Positions 41,980 to 50,918 of a DNA stretch of 57,971 nucleotides are shown here, one piece after another (positions within the stretch are counted from its first letter, which is position 1; each line of letters opens with the position of its first letter). Under the pieces are notes generated by a model, which had not been told where the DNA came from, did no database searches, and saw only the letters and a list, made by a program, of their open reading frames with translations. Where the stretch lies: assembly GCA_023266845.1 (NCBI GenBank), contig JAHFPH010000004.1:1-57971 (forward strand). The letters run 5' to 3'. Origin of the DNA: Rhodospirillaceae bacterium (lineage in GTDB: Bacteria > Pseudomonadota > Alphaproteobacteria > JAEULC01). The position numbers were made by a program, and so were the translations under genes.

Positions 41980-43014
41980 ATGTCGCATCGTACAGCTACC
42001 GCCATCGCGGCCGTCGGGCTTGCCTGTTCGCTTCTGGCGCCGGCGCCTGCCCGCGCCCAGCAGCCGGTCGTGGTCAATTGCACCTTCGAGCTGGAATGGT
42101 GCGAAGCCCTGCGCGTGAAATTCGAGGCCGTCACCGGCGCGAAAGCGGCCGTCAGCCGCAAGACCGACGGCGAGGTTCTGGCGCAGCTCAAGGCCGAAGC
42201 CGGCAATCCGCGCTTCGACGTTTGGCATTCCGCCGGCCCCGACGTGGTGGCGATCGCCAACAAGGAAAAGCTGCTGGACAGCTACAAGTCGCCGAAGCTG
42301 GGTGAGCTGCACGATTGGGCGCAGAAGGCGGCGGCCGGCACCAACTATACGCTGACGCCGATCTATACCGGCGTGATCGGCTTCGGGTACAACAGCGATC
42401 TGCTGGCCAAGAAGGGGATGCCGGTACCGAAATGCTGGGCCGACCTGACCAATCCCGCCTACAAGAACGAGATCCAGATGGCCGATCCGTCGACCTCGGG
42501 CACGGCGCTGACCATGGTAACGACCATCCTGCAGATCATGGGCGACGACAAGGGCTTCGCCTTCCTGAAGGAGATGCACAAAAACGTGAACCAGTACACG
42601 CGCTCGGGCACCGCCGGCATCCGCGCGGCGGGGCGCGGCGAGACCACGATCGGCATCGCCTTCCTGCACGACTCGGTGGCCCAGGCGGTGCAAGGCTTTC
42701 CGGTCAAGACCGTGGCGCCGTGCGAGGGCACCGGGTTCGAGATGCCGGGCGTGGCGATCGTCAAGGATGCGAAGAACCTGGAAGGCGCCAAGAAATGGTA
42801 CGACTTCGTGCTGAGCGTGGACGGGCAGAACGTCTCGTTCGACCAGAACAAATTCCAACTGCAGTCGAACAAGAACGCCAAGCTTCACCCGCTGGCACCG
42901 AAGCCCGACCAGGTGAAGCTGATCAACTACGACATCCTGAAATACTCGACCGACGAGACGCGCAAGGTCGTGCTCGACCGCTTCGAGAAAGAGGTGAAGA
43001 CCGCGCCGAAATGA
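41980..43014 (+). CDS. ABC transporter substrate-binding protein, iron/AfuA class
   Basis: A 344-residue periplasmic binding protein with a Sec signal ending APARAQQ. The ATG at 41980 has AGGGGGAA about 8 bases upstream. Blocks include EVLAQLKAEAGNPRFDVW, YTGVIGFGYNSDLLAKKG and TSGTALTMVTTILQ, typical of the SBP_bac_6/AfuA class. The tyrosine pairs that bind ferric iron in FbpA are not obvious, so the ligand may be organic. It is followed 22 bases later by a fused permease, but no ATPase gene is adjacent. It is divergent from the MocR-type regulator and is probably controlled by it. Confidence 0.88.
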   Translation: MSHRTATAIAAVGLACSLLAPAPARAQQPVVVNCTFELEWCEALRVKFEAVTGAKAAVSRKTDGEVLAQLKAEAGNPRFDVWHSAGPDVVAIANKEKLLDSYKSPKLGELHDWAQKAAAGTNYTLTPIYTGVIGFGYNSDLLAKKGMPVPKCWADLTNPAYKNEIQMADPSTSGTALTMVTTILQIMGDDKGFAFLKEMHKNVNQYTRSGTAGIRAAGRGETTIGIAFLHDSVAQAVQGFPVKTVAPCEGTGFEMPGVAIVKDAKNLEGAKKWYDFVLSVDGQNVSFDQNKFQLQSNKNAKLHPLAPKPDQVKLINYDILKYSTDETRKVVLDRFEKEVKTAPK

Positions 43015-43036
43015 GGCGCGGCCTCGCCGCGGCGGC

Positions 43037-45226
43037 ATGAGGGAACGGCGCCGGCGCGACGCGGGCACCCCGTGGCTGGCGCTGAGCTGGGCGGCGTTGG
43101 TGCTGCTGCCCTGGAGCGGCGACGACGCCGGTTTGTTCGCTTTCCTTTGGACCGGAACCTGGCCATCGGGTGTGGGCGGCAGCGCCCTGGGCCAGGCGGT
43201 CTTGGGCGGGCGCTTATGGCTATTGCCGCTGCTTGTGCCGCCGGCCCTGGCGCTCGTGCCTTTTGCGCATCAGCGATTGGGGCCCCGCGAAGGCGCGTGG
43301 CTGATCGGGGCGGGGCTGCTGGGACTGTTGTTTCTCGCCGCGATCGCGCTGTCGATCGATCTGCGCGGCTGGACCTGGCAGTTGCCCGCGGACCTGTTCG
43401 GGCCCTTGCCGCGGCGCAATCCCGGTTTGGGCGCCGGCGCCATGCTTTACGCGTTCGGCGCCCTAATGCTGCTGTGCCGCGGGTTGACGCTGCGCGGCGC
43501 CTGCGGTGGCGATTTTTTCACCGCCGGGCTGCTGGGGACGACGATCGGCGTCATCGTGCTGTTCGTGGTCTATCCGCTGGTCCGCATGGGGCTTGCCGCT
43601 TTCCAGACACCGCGCGGGGTTTACGACCTTGGGCTGTTCTGGGAGCGCCTGTCCAACCCCGCGATCTGGCGGCCGGACGGCGTGGTGCCGAACACGCTGA
43701 TGCTGGCTCTGGCGTCGGCTGCGTCGTCGACGCTGCTGGCGCTGATCTTCGCATTGGTCACGGACCGTACGCGGTTTTTCGCCCGCGGGCTGCTGCGCGT
43801 TCTGTCGATCCTGCCGATCATTGCGCCGCCGTTCGTCGTGGGGCTGGCGCTGATCCTTTTGATGGGCCGCAGCGGCGCGATCAACCGGCTGCTCGAGTAC
43901 GCCTTGGGCATCGAAGGCGGGCGGTGGATCTATGGGTTCCAGGGAATCTGGTTCGCGCAGACCCTTTCCTTCACGCCGGTCGCCTATCTGGTGCTGACCG
44001 GCGTGATCCAGGGCATCAGCCCCGCGCTGGAGGAGGCGGCGCAGACCCTGCGCGCGAGCCCGACCCGGGTGTTCTTCACCATCACGCTGCCGTTGGCGCT
44101 GCCGGGCATCGTCAACGCCTTTCTCATCGGCGTGATCGAAAGCCTGGCCGATTTCGGCAATCCGCTGCTGCTGGGCGGAAACTTCCAGGTTCTCGCCACC
44201 AGCGTCTATTTCGCAATCGTCGGCGCGCGGCAGGACCGCGGCACCGCCTCGGTGCTGGGACTGATACTGCTGACGATCATGATGATCGTTTTCCTGGTCC
44301 AGCGCCGGATTCTAGCGGGCAAGGGCTTCGTCACCATCTCGGGCAAGGGCGCGGGCGGCAATCCGGCGCCGCTGCCCAGCTGGGCGCGATGGACATGCCA
44401 GGCGGTCGCCTTGCCTTGGGCCGGGCTTACGCTTGTGATCTACGGCATGATCCTGTTCGGCGGCTTCGTGGAGAATTGGGGGCTTAACCACACCGCGACG
44501 CTGAAGCACTATGCCGGCGCCTTTGGCTTCGACTACGGTGCGAACGGCCTGAAGCTCACGGGCCAGGCATGGGAGTCCCTGTTCACCACGCTTCGCCTGG
44601 CGGCGATCGCAGCACCGCTGACCGCGCTGCTGGGACTGACGACGGCCTATCTGCTGGCGCGGCGGCGCTTCGCCGGGCGCACGACCTTCGAGATCGGCGC
44701 GCTGACCGCGGCGGCCGTGCCGGGCACGGTGCTGGGCATCGCCTATATCCTGGCCTTCAACAATCCGCCGCTTGAGTTCGTGCAAACCGGCGCGATCGTC
44801 GTGGCGAGCTTCGTGGTGCGCAACATGGGACCGGGCGTACGCGCCGGCGTCGCCGCGCTGGAGCAGATCGACCGCAGCCTGGAAGAGGCGTCGCTTACCT
44901 TGCGCGCGGGCTCTTTCGCCACCATCCGCTACATCGTGGCGCCGCTGCTGAAGCCCGCCATCGTGGCCGGGCTGGTGTACGGTTTCGTGTCGGCGATGAC
45001 CTCGATCTCGGCGGTGATCTTCCTGGTCAGCCCCGGCATCACGCTGTCGACCGTCTATATCGTCAACCTGGCCGAGGCCGGCACCTACGGCATGGCGATC
45101 GCCTATGCCTCGGTGCTGATCGTGCTGATGCTGGGCGTCATCCTGGGCATCCAGTTCGCCGTGGGCAGGCGCCGCATCGCGCGGCCCGCCCTGATCGCGC
45201 CCACCGCCACGGGCGCTGCGGCATGA
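43037..45226 (+). CDS. ABC transporter fused two-domain permease, iron/AfuB class, with N-terminal membrane extension
   Basis: A 729-residue inner-membrane protein with two BPD_transp_1 domains (about 190-420 and 500-715), each with an EAA-type loop (ALEEAAQTLRASPTRVFFTITL and SLEEASLTLRAGSFATIRYIVA). The first about 170 residues add roughly four further hydrophobic segments not needed for transport in shorter homologues. It pairs with the binding protein just upstream. The ATPase is missing here; those at 51987 and 55261 are candidates to serve it. It converges on the Gfo/Idh gene with 22 bases between. Confidence 0.88.
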   Translation: MRERRRRDAGTPWLALSWAALVLLPWSGDDAGLFAFLWTGTWPSGVGGSALGQAVLGGRLWLLPLLVPPALALVPFAHQRLGPREGAWLIGAGLLGLLFLAAIALSIDLRGWTWQLPADLFGPLPRRNPGLGAGAMLYAFGALMLLCRGLTLRGACGGDFFTAGLLGTTIGVIVLFVVYPLVRMGLAAFQTPRGVYDLGLFWERLSNPAIWRPDGVVPNTLMLALASAASSTLLALIFALVTDRTRFFARGLLRVLSILPIIAPPFVVGLALILLMGRSGAINRLLEYALGIEGGRWIYGFQGIWFAQTLSFTPVAYLVLTGVIQGISPALEEAAQTLRASPTRVFFTITLPLALPGIVNAFLIGVIESLADFGNPLLLGGNFQVLATSVYFAIVGARQDRGTASVLGLILLTIMMIVFLVQRRILAGKGFVTISGKGAGGNPAPLPSWARWTCQAVALPWAGLTLVIYGMILFGGFVENWGLNHTATLKHYAGAFGFDYGANGLKLTGQAWESLFTTLRLAAIAAPLTALLGLTTAYLLARRRFAGRTTFEIGALTAAAVPGTVLGIAYILAFNNPPLEFVQTGAIVVASFVVRNMGPGVRAGVAALEQIDRSLEEASLTLRAGSFATIRYIVAPLLKPAIVAGLVYGFVSAMTSISAVIFLVSPGITLSTVYIVNLAEAGTYGMAIAYASVLIVLMLGVILGIQFAVGRRRIARPALIAPTATGAAA

Positions 45227-45248
45227 CGCCTTGGGCCCGAGGCCCGGC

Positions 45249-46238
45249 CTAAAGCTTGACCGGCTTGCCGCTCTTGGCCGATTCCATCGCCGCATAGGCG
45301 ATGGCGAGCGCGCGCTTGCCATCCTCGAAGCCTATGCTGGGCGCGCGCTTCGCCTCGAGCGCGGCGATGAAATCGTCCAGCTCGTCCGCATAGGCCTTGG
45401 CGTAGCGCTGGACGAAGAAATAGTGCAGCGGGTCGCGGCGCACGCCCTCGGCGCTGTAGCTTTCCAGCGAGGTCGGCTGCTGATTGCACGAGATCAGCAT
45501 GCCCTTTTCACCGAACGCCTCGATGCGCTGATCGTAGCCGTAGACCGCGCGGAAGCTGGAATTGACGTGCGCCAGCGCGCCGCCTTTCAGCGTCAGCATG
45601 GCCATAGCCGTGTCAGGGTCGCGGTGCGGGTTGGTCTTTTCGTCAAGCATCACGGCGGTGCGCGCATAGACCTCGACCGGCTCGTCGCCGGTCAGCCAAC
45701 GCACCATGTCGAAGTCGTGGATCATGGTGTCGTAGAAGATTCCAAAAGGCATCGCCGCGACGTAGTCCGGCGGCGATATTTCGGGATCGCGCGATGAAAT
45801 CACCAGCATCTCAGGCCGGCCGATCTCGCCCCGGGCGATCTTTTCGCGCATCGCCTTGTGCGTCGGGTCGAAGCGGCGGTTGAAGCCGACGAAGAACGGC
45901 ACGGCCGTGCGCCGCAGCACCCCGCCGCAGGCTTCGACATTCGCCATGTCCAGATCGATCGGCTTTTCGCAGAAAACCGCCTTGCCCGCTTTCGCCGCCG
46001 CCTCTATCAACATGGCGTGGGTGCGCGGCGGCGTGCAGATGACGACCGCGTTCAATTCGGGATCGGCCAGGGCCCTGTCGAGTGTGGCGATCGTAGAACC
46101 ATGTTTCGCGGCGATGCGTTCCGCGGCCGCCCGGTCCAGGTCTACGACATAGCGCAGCCTGGCGCGCGGATGCTGGGCGATGTTGGCGGCGTGGACCGGC
46201 CCGATGAAGCCCGCGCCGATCAGGCAGAACTCGATCAT
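45249..46238 (-). CDS. Gfo/Idh/MocA-family oxidoreductase (inositol 2-dehydrogenase-like)
   Basis: A 329-residue NAD(P)-dependent sugar or polyol dehydrogenase. ATG 46238 has a GGAGG five bases upstream. The Rossmann motif is GAGFIGPVH (about 8-16). The catalytic set is K92 (CEKPIDLD), D170 and H174 (FYDTMIHDFDMVRWL), matching inositol dehydrogenase IolG. It follows the TIM-barrel isomerase gene by 29 bases and is the last gene of the minus-strand sugar cluster. Known relatives oxidise myo-inositol, scyllo-inositol or other sugars; the exact substrate is unknown. Confidence 0.9.
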   Translation of the reverse strand: MIEFCLIGAGFIGPVHAANIAQHPRARLRYVVDLDRAAAERIAAKHGSTIATLDRALADPELNAVVICTPPRTHAMLIEAAAKAGKAVFCEKPIDLDMANVEACGGVLRRTAVPFFVGFNRRFDPTHKAMREKIARGEIGRPEMLVISSRDPEISPPDYVAAMPFGIFYDTMIHDFDMVRWLTGDEPVEVYARTAVMLDEKTNPHRDPDTAMAMLTLKGGALAHVNSSFRAVYGYDQRIEAFGEKGMLISCNQQPTSLESYSAEGVRRDPLHYFFVQRYAKAYADELDDFIAALEAKRAPSIGFEDGKRALAIAYAAMESAKSGKPVKL

Positions 46239-46267
46239 GCCGCCTCCGCCGGGCGACGCCGCGGGCG

Positions 46268-47224
46268 TCAATTGGGCCGGGCGCGGCGTTGGCGATTGAC
46301 CGCCACGCGCTCGAGCAGCGCCACGCTTTTTTCCATGCCTTCGATCGCCGGCATCATCGGGTCTTCGTGCTCGATGCTCAAGACCTCGTCATAGCCCACG
46401 GCAGCCAGGGCGGCGCAGAACGATCCCCACCATTGCTCGCCGTGACCGTAACCGAGCGTGATGTAGTTCCAGCTGCGCGTCTGGTATTGCGCGCCCGGGG
46501 TGGTTTCGAGCGTGCCGTTGGTGGCGCCGAGCAGCGGATCGATGCGCGTATCCTTGGCGTGGACGTGGTAGATCGCGTCGCCCAGCACCCGGGCGGCGAA
46601 GATCGGGTCGGCGCCCATCCAGAAAAGATGGCTGGGGTCGAGATTGGCGCCGACCATCGGCCCGACGGCGTCGCGCAGGCGCCGCAGCGTGGCGACGTTG
46701 TAGACGTTCTGGAACCCGTGCAGCTCGAGCGCGATGCGCTTCACGCCGTTTTTTCCGGCATGGGCGACCAGGTCTTTCCAATAGGGGATCAGCACCTCGT
46801 CCCATTGCCACTGCAAAACGTCGCGCAGCTCGGCCGGCCACTCGACGGTGATCCAGTTCGCTGTTTTGTCGCCCGGCGCACCGGGACAGCCCGACATCAT
46901 CACCACTTTCTCGATGCCCATCAGGCCCGCGAGCTTGATGGTGTCACGCGTCACCCGGTCGTGCTGCCTGCCGCGCCGGTTGGGGTCCACCGGATTGCCC
47001 GAGCAGTTCAACGCGCCGATCGTCATGCCGTGGTCCTTGACCTTGGCCTTGAATTCCCGGCGCGCCTTGTCGCTGTCCAGCATTTTCGCCAGGTTCACGT
47101 GCGGCGCTGTGGACCAGTTGCCGCAGGCGAATTCCAGCTCTTCCAGACCTAGCCGCGCCGATTCCGCCAGCATCGCGTCGAATGAAAGATTGCCCAGGCT
47201 GTCGGTGATCATGCCGATCTTCAC
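46268..47224 (-). CDS. Sugar phosphate isomerase/epimerase family protein (xylose isomerase-like TIM barrel)
   Basis: A 318-residue AP-endonuclease-2/xylose-isomerase-like TIM barrel. Divalent-metal ligand positions appear in ALELHGF (Glu), NLDPSHLFWMG (Asp/His), HVHAKD (His) and LSIEHED (Glu). It resembles IolE/IolI/DTE-type isomerases, dehydratases and 3-keto sugar hydrolases often encoded beside a Gfo/Idh dehydrogenase, as here. Together they would oxidise a sugar and then isomerise or dehydrate the keto product. The gene begins about 150 bases after the lactonase gene, with a small palindrome (47302-47315) in between. Confidence 0.88.
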   Translation of the reverse strand: MKIGMITDSLGNLSFDAMLAESARLGLEELEFACGNWSTAPHVNLAKMLDSDKARREFKAKVKDHGMTIGALNCSGNPVDPNRRGRQHDRVTRDTIKLAGLMGIEKVVMMSGCPGAPGDKTANWITVEWPAELRDVLQWQWDEVLIPYWKDLVAHAGKNGVKRIALELHGFQNVYNVATLRRLRDAVGPMVGANLDPSHLFWMGADPIFAARVLGDAIYHVHAKDTRIDPLLGATNGTLETTPGAQYQTRSWNYITLGYGHGEQWWGSFCAALAAVGYDEVLSIEHEDPMMPAIEGMEKSVALLERVAVNRQRRARPN

Positions 47225-47301
47225 GACGCGGAATTCCTTTTATGTACGGTGTTATGCACGGCGATCCGGGAACGCGGTGATATCGCCAAGCGCACGTTAC
47301 C

Positions 47302-47315
47302 GCAATTGGAATTGC
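47302..47315. promoter_or_regulatory. Small perfect palindrome upstream of the isomerase gene
   Basis: GCAATT (47302-47307) and AATTGC (47310-47315) flank two G residues, about 80 bases before the isomerase start at 47224. It could be an operator that separates control of the isomerase and Gfo/Idh pair from the upstream lactonase and dehydrogenase genes. Weak evidence. Confidence 0.3.
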
Positions 47316-47376
47316 CGAGAAACCGAAAATTGATGACCCGATGGGGCCATTTTGCCGGCGGTGCCCAGCCTTGCGG

Positions 47377-48246
47377 TCAGCCGGCGAATTCCGGCGCGGG
47401 CAGGCCGCGCGGACCAGGCTTGCATGCGAAAAGCCCGCCGGCCAATGGCTGCTTGGCCAGGGCCGCATCGTCCAGGCCGATCGAGGCGGTAGTGATATAA
47501 AGCGTGTCGAGCCCGGGACCGCCGAAGGCGCAGCTGGTCACCTGGGCAGCAGGCATGGCGATGGTGCGCTCGATGCGCCCGTCGGGCGCGAAACGCGTGA
47601 CGCGCCAACCGCCCCAATGACAGACCCATACGCAGCCCTCGGCGTCCACGGTCATGCCGTCGGGATAGCCGTCGGCCGCGGCAAAGCGTACGAACACGCG
47701 TTTATTCGACACTACGCCCCGCGCGAGATCGAAGGCGTGGATCGTGCGTCCGACCGTATCGGTGTGATAGAGCGTGTTTCCGTCAGCGCCGAAGGCCGGA
47801 CCGTTGGTGCAGATATAAGGGCCATCCATGCGCCGCCATTTCAAATCGGCATCGAGCCGATACAGCCAGCCCGTGGCCGCGCGTTCGCCGTCGTCCATGG
47901 TGCCGGCCCAGAACCGGCCTTGCGCGTCGCATTTGCCGTCGTTGAAACGGTTGCCCGGCCGGGCCGGCTCGGGATTGCCGATGCGCTCGATGCGGTTTTT
48001 TTCCAGATCGACGAAAGCAAAGCCGGTCTTGAAGCCGGCGACGAACCCGCCGCGCTTGCGCCGCGCCAGGCAGCCGATCAGCTCCGGCATCGGCCAGCTC
48101 CGCCGCGCCCCGTCGTCCGGCGTGAAGCGGTGGACGGCCGGAGCCTTGATATCCACCCAGTAGACTGCGGACTCGCGCGCGTCCCAGAACGGACCCTCGC
48201 CCAGCTTCGCCCGGGCGGTCCAGACACAGACAGGCTCGCTGGACAT
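47377..48246 (-). CDS. SMP-30/gluconolactonase family sugar lactonase
   Basis: A 289-residue six-bladed beta-propeller lactonase. Metal-site motifs are LGEGPFWD (Glu), GNRFNDGKCDAQGRFWAGTM (Asn), CTNGPAFGADG and YPDGMTVDAEGCVW (Asp). It closely resembles Caulobacter XylC, which opens xylonolactone. I place the start at ATG 48246, five bases after GAGG; a GTG at 48252 is the alternative. It follows the aldose dehydrogenase gene directly, so it probably hydrolyses the lactone that enzyme makes. Confidence 0.92.
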   Translation of the reverse strand: MSSEPVCVWTARAKLGEGPFWDARESAVYWVDIKAPAVHRFTPDDGARRSWPMPELIGCLARRKRGGFVAGFKTGFAFVDLEKNRIERIGNPEPARPGNRFNDGKCDAQGRFWAGTMDDGERAATGWLYRLDADLKWRRMDGPYICTNGPAFGADGNTLYHTDTVGRTIHAFDLARGVVSNKRVFVRFAAADGYPDGMTVDAEGCVWVCHWGGWRVTRFAPDGRIERTIAMPAAQVTSCAFGGPGLDTLYITTASIGLDDAALAKQPLAGGLFACKPGPRGLPAPEFAG

Positions 48247-48253
48247 CTTCACC

Positions 48254-49024
48254 TCATGTCCAGCCGGCGTCGACGACGAAATTCTGCGCCGTGCAGGCCT
48301 CGCTGTCGTCGGCCGCGAGCCACAGCACCATGCGCGCGATATCGGGCGGGTACAGCTTTTGCTTCAGGCACTGATTTTCCTGGATTTGCCGCTCGCCGGT
48401 TTCATCGAGCCATAGCTTGATCTGGCGCTCGGTTAGAATCCAACCCGGCACCACCGTGTTCACGCGGATCTTGTCGGGTCCGAAATCGCGCGCGAGGCCC
48501 CTGGTGATGCCGTGAATCGCCGCCTTGCTTGCGGTATAGGCCGGATAACCGCCCTCGGCGTTCATCCAGCTGATCGAGCCGAAATTGACGATCGATCCGC
48601 CGCCGGCGGTCTTCATTTGCGGAATTGCGGCCTGCGCGGCGAAGAACTGGTGCCGCAGATTGACTTGTAGCCGTTCGTCCCAGTATGCCACGGTCACGTC
48701 CTCGACCTTGTGCCGGTCGTCGTTGGCCGCGTTGTTGACCAGCGCACGGATCGGCCCCAGCTCGCGGCCCGTACGCGCGACGGTGACGCGCAGGGCTTCG
48801 ATGTCGCGAAGATCGCAATGAATGAACAGCGGCCGCGCGTGGCCGCGCTTCGCTATGCGCTCGACCAGGGCTTCGGACTGTTCCCGGGCGATATCGACGA
48901 ACGCGACGCGCGCGCCTTGGGCGCAGAAATGCTCGACGATGCTCTCGCCGATGCCGGATCCGCCGCCGGTGACGAACACAACGCGGTCCTTGAGGCTTGG
49001 ATAGCGCGCGTCGTTGGTGCGCAT
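48254..49024 (-). CDS. SDR-family aldose dehydrogenase (D-xylose 1-dehydrogenase-like)
   Basis: A 256-residue short-chain dehydrogenase starting at ATG 49024. The NAD motif is TGGGSGIG (19-26) and the catalytic residues are S150, Y163 and K167 (YTASK). Blocks YPSLKDRVVFVTGG, NNAANDDRHKVEDVT, YWDERLQVNLRH, FGSISW and the C-terminal VDAGW match Caulobacter XylB, NAD-dependent D-xylose 1-dehydrogenase. It would oxidise an aldose (pentose, or another sugar such as fucose or arabinose) to its lactone, feeding the lactonase gene that follows after one base. No Weimberg- or Dahms-pathway dehydratase of the IlvD/EDD type is in the window. Confidence 0.9.
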   Translation of the reverse strand: MRTNDARYPSLKDRVVFVTGGGSGIGESIVEHFCAQGARVAFVDIAREQSEALVERIAKRGHARPLFIHCDLRDIEALRVTVARTGRELGPIRALVNNAANDDRHKVEDVTVAYWDERLQVNLRHQFFAAQAAIPQMKTAGGGSIVNFGSISWMNAEGGYPAYTASKAAIHGITRGLARDFGPDKIRVNTVVPGWILTERQIKLWLDETGERQIQENQCLKQKLYPPDIARMVLWLAADDSEACTAQNFVVDAGWT

Positions 49025-49044
49025 GCTTCCGGCGTCCCGATCGG

Positions 49045-49905
49045 TCAGTTCCGGCCGCCGGCGGCGGGGCGCTGGGTTCCGGACCTGCGCACCGCCAGCG
49101 CGCGCCGCACGTCCTGTTCCGCCTGTTCCAGCAGCACCAGCATCGCCTGCCTTGCCTTTTGCGGCTTGCGCGACTGTATGCCGTTCAGCACCGCGCGGTG
49201 CAACGGCAGCGAATGGCGCTGGCCGGTGGGGTTGTCGTTGGACAAGCGGAAGCTCATGGTCAAAGCGGTCTCGATGATCGCGCCCAGAGAACTGATCAGC
49301 TCGTTGCCGGTGGCCTGGATGATGGTCTGGTGGAACCGCAGATCGGGCTCTTCCCATTTCTCGCCGTCGTCGCCGGCCGCGTCCATGTCGCGAAAGGCCT
49401 GTTGCAACCGCGCGACGGCTGCGGCGCCGGCTTGCTGCGCCGCCATGTCGGCGGCCGCAGGCTCGATCATGCGGCGGAGCTGGAACAAGTCGCGGACCGA
49501 GCGTTCCACCGGCTCGGCCTCGAAATGCCAGGCCAGCACGTCGGGATCGAGGAAATTCCAATGCTCGCGCGGGCGAATGCGCGTGCCCGTGCGCGGGCGG
49601 GATTCCATCAGCCCCTTGGCCGCCAGCAGCTTGATCGCCTCGCGCAGCGCGGTGCGGCTGACGCCGAGCGCGGCGCTAAGCTCGTCCTCCGGCGCCAGGA
49701 CCTGGCCGGGTTTCAGCTTGCCGCCAAGAATGCGCGACCCCAGATCGTGCGCCACCCGCCCGTGCAGGCTGCGGCGCGAATAGGTGCGCGACCCGCGTGG
49801 CGGCCGCGCCGAGCGTTGATCCGCGCGGCCCTCTTGAAAGTTGCGCGGCTGGATCGGCGGCCGCGTGCCGGAAAGCGGCCGCTTCGGCTCCCCGTTGTGG
49901 TCCAT
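49045..49905 (-). CDS. GntR-family regulator with FCD domain (FadR subfamily)
   Basis: A 286-residue repressor-type protein. After a non-conserved basic stretch of about 45 residues comes the GntR winged helix (about 45-115; ELSAALGVSRTALREAIKLLAAKG). The FCD ligand domain follows at about 135-265, with metal-type residues in DLRFHQTI and LPLHRAVL. ATG 49905 has GAGGA five bases upstream. FCD regulators sense carboxylates or sugar acids. As first gene before the aldose dehydrogenase and lactonase genes, and divergent from the mutarotase gene, it probably controls this cluster in response to a sugar acid or lactone. Confidence 0.92.
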   Translation of the reverse strand: MDHNGEPKRPLSGTRPPIQPRNFQEGRADQRSARPPRGSRTYSRRSLHGRVAHDLGSRILGGKLKPGQVLAPEDELSAALGVSRTALREAIKLLAAKGLMESRPRTGTRIRPREHWNFLDPDVLAWHFEAEPVERSVRDLFQLRRMIEPAAADMAAQQAGAAAVARLQQAFRDMDAAGDDGEKWEEPDLRFHQTIIQATGNELISSLGAIIETALTMSFRLSNDNPTGQRHSLPLHRAVLNGIQSRKPQKARQAMLVLLEQAEQDVRRALAVRRSGTQRPAAGGRN

Positions 49906-49994
49906 TAAATCCTCATACTATATTGTCCTCGTATACCGCCGGCGCGGATGCGTCAATCGACCGGCGGCGGATAATAAGACTTTCGGGGGCAGAA
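49906..49994. promoter_or_regulatory. Divergent promoter region between the GntR gene and the aldose epimerase gene
   Basis: The 89-base gap contains the GAGGA ribosome site of the GntR gene, ATAC-N12-GTAT (49915-49934) in an AT-rich patch, and an inverted repeat CCGCCGG/CCGGCGG (49936-49942 and 49961-49967). Either symmetry could be the GntR operator; neither is close to a textbook consensus. Confidence 0.4.
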
Positions 49995-50906
49995 GTGGCT
50001 AGCGGTGCAACACGGTTGATCCTGACATCCGACGAGACACGCGTGGAGCTGATGCCCGCGCTCGGCGGCGCCGTGGCGCGCTATGCCTCGCGCCTGGGCG
50101 ATGCCTGGATCGACTGGTTGCGCCCCGCGCCCAAGGCGGCGAACGATCCCGAGGCGGCCGCTTGTTTTCCGCTGGTGCCGTTTTCCAATCGCGTGCGCGA
50201 CGGCCGGTTCCGCTTCGCCGGCAAGCAGGTCGTGCTGTCGCTCGACGGCCTGCCGGGTCCGCATGTCGAGCATGGCTTCGGCTGGCGGCGGCCCTGGACC
50301 GTCGCGACGCATACCAAGGACAGCGCCACGATCGAATACCGGCACGATGCCGGGGCGTGGCCCTTTCCGTTCCGCGCGCGCCAGATGTTCCGGCTGACCG
50401 CCGCGGCGCTGGCGATCACGATCGAGATCGCCAATGCCGGCGCCGAAGCGATGCCGGCCGGATTCGGCCTGCACCCCTACTTCCCGCGCACGCCCGCCTG
50501 CCGCCTGGAGGCGCAGGTCGCGGGCATGTGGAGCGTGGACGCGGAGGTGATGCCGGTCGAGCTGCTGACGCCGCCGCCGGCAGACCGCGATCCGGGCCGC
50601 GGCCTTGCCGTGGACGCGGTCGGCCTCGACAACGCCTTCGCCGGCTGGTCGGGACGCGCGCGCATATTCTGGCCCGAGCGCCGCGCCGCGTTGACGATGG
50701 AAGCCGACGCGCCGCTGCGGTTCCTCGTGATCTACACGCCGCCGGGCGGAAGCTATTTCTGCGCCGAGCCGGTGAGCCACTGCACCGACGCCTTCAATCT
50801 CGCCGACCGCGGACGCGGTGACACGGGCATGATCGCGCTTGCGCCCGGCGAATCCGCAGCGGCGGCTGTCCGTTTCGCGCCCGAAATCCGCAAAACCGAA
50901 TCATAA
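49995..50906 (+). CDS. Aldose 1-epimerase (mutarotase) family protein
   Basis: A 303-residue beta-sandwich enzyme from a GTG start at 49995 preceded by GGGGGCAGAA. Family landmarks are CFPLVPFSNRVRDGRF near the N-terminus, HVEHGFGWRRPW (first His), AGFGLHPYF (second His) and the Glu in FCAEPVSHCTDA. Mutarotases interconvert alpha and beta anomers of aldoses. Placement next to the aldose dehydrogenase and lactonase genes fits supply of the right anomer. It is followed 12 bases later by a binding-protein gene on the same strand, linking the sugar genes to that importer. Confidence 0.9.
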   Translation: MASGATRLILTSDETRVELMPALGGAVARYASRLGDAWIDWLRPAPKAANDPEAAACFPLVPFSNRVRDGRFRFAGKQVVLSLDGLPGPHVEHGFGWRRPWTVATHTKDSATIEYRHDAGAWPFPFRARQMFRLTAAALAITIEIANAGAEAMPAGFGLHPYFPRTPACRLEAQVAGMWSVDAEVMPVELLTPPPADRDPGRGLAVDAVGLDNAFAGWSGRARIFWPERRAALTMEADAPLRFLVIYTPPGGSYFCAEPVSHCTDAFNLADRGRGDTGMIALAPGESAAAAVRFAPEIRKTES

Positions 50907-50918
50907 CGGAGGAGTCTC

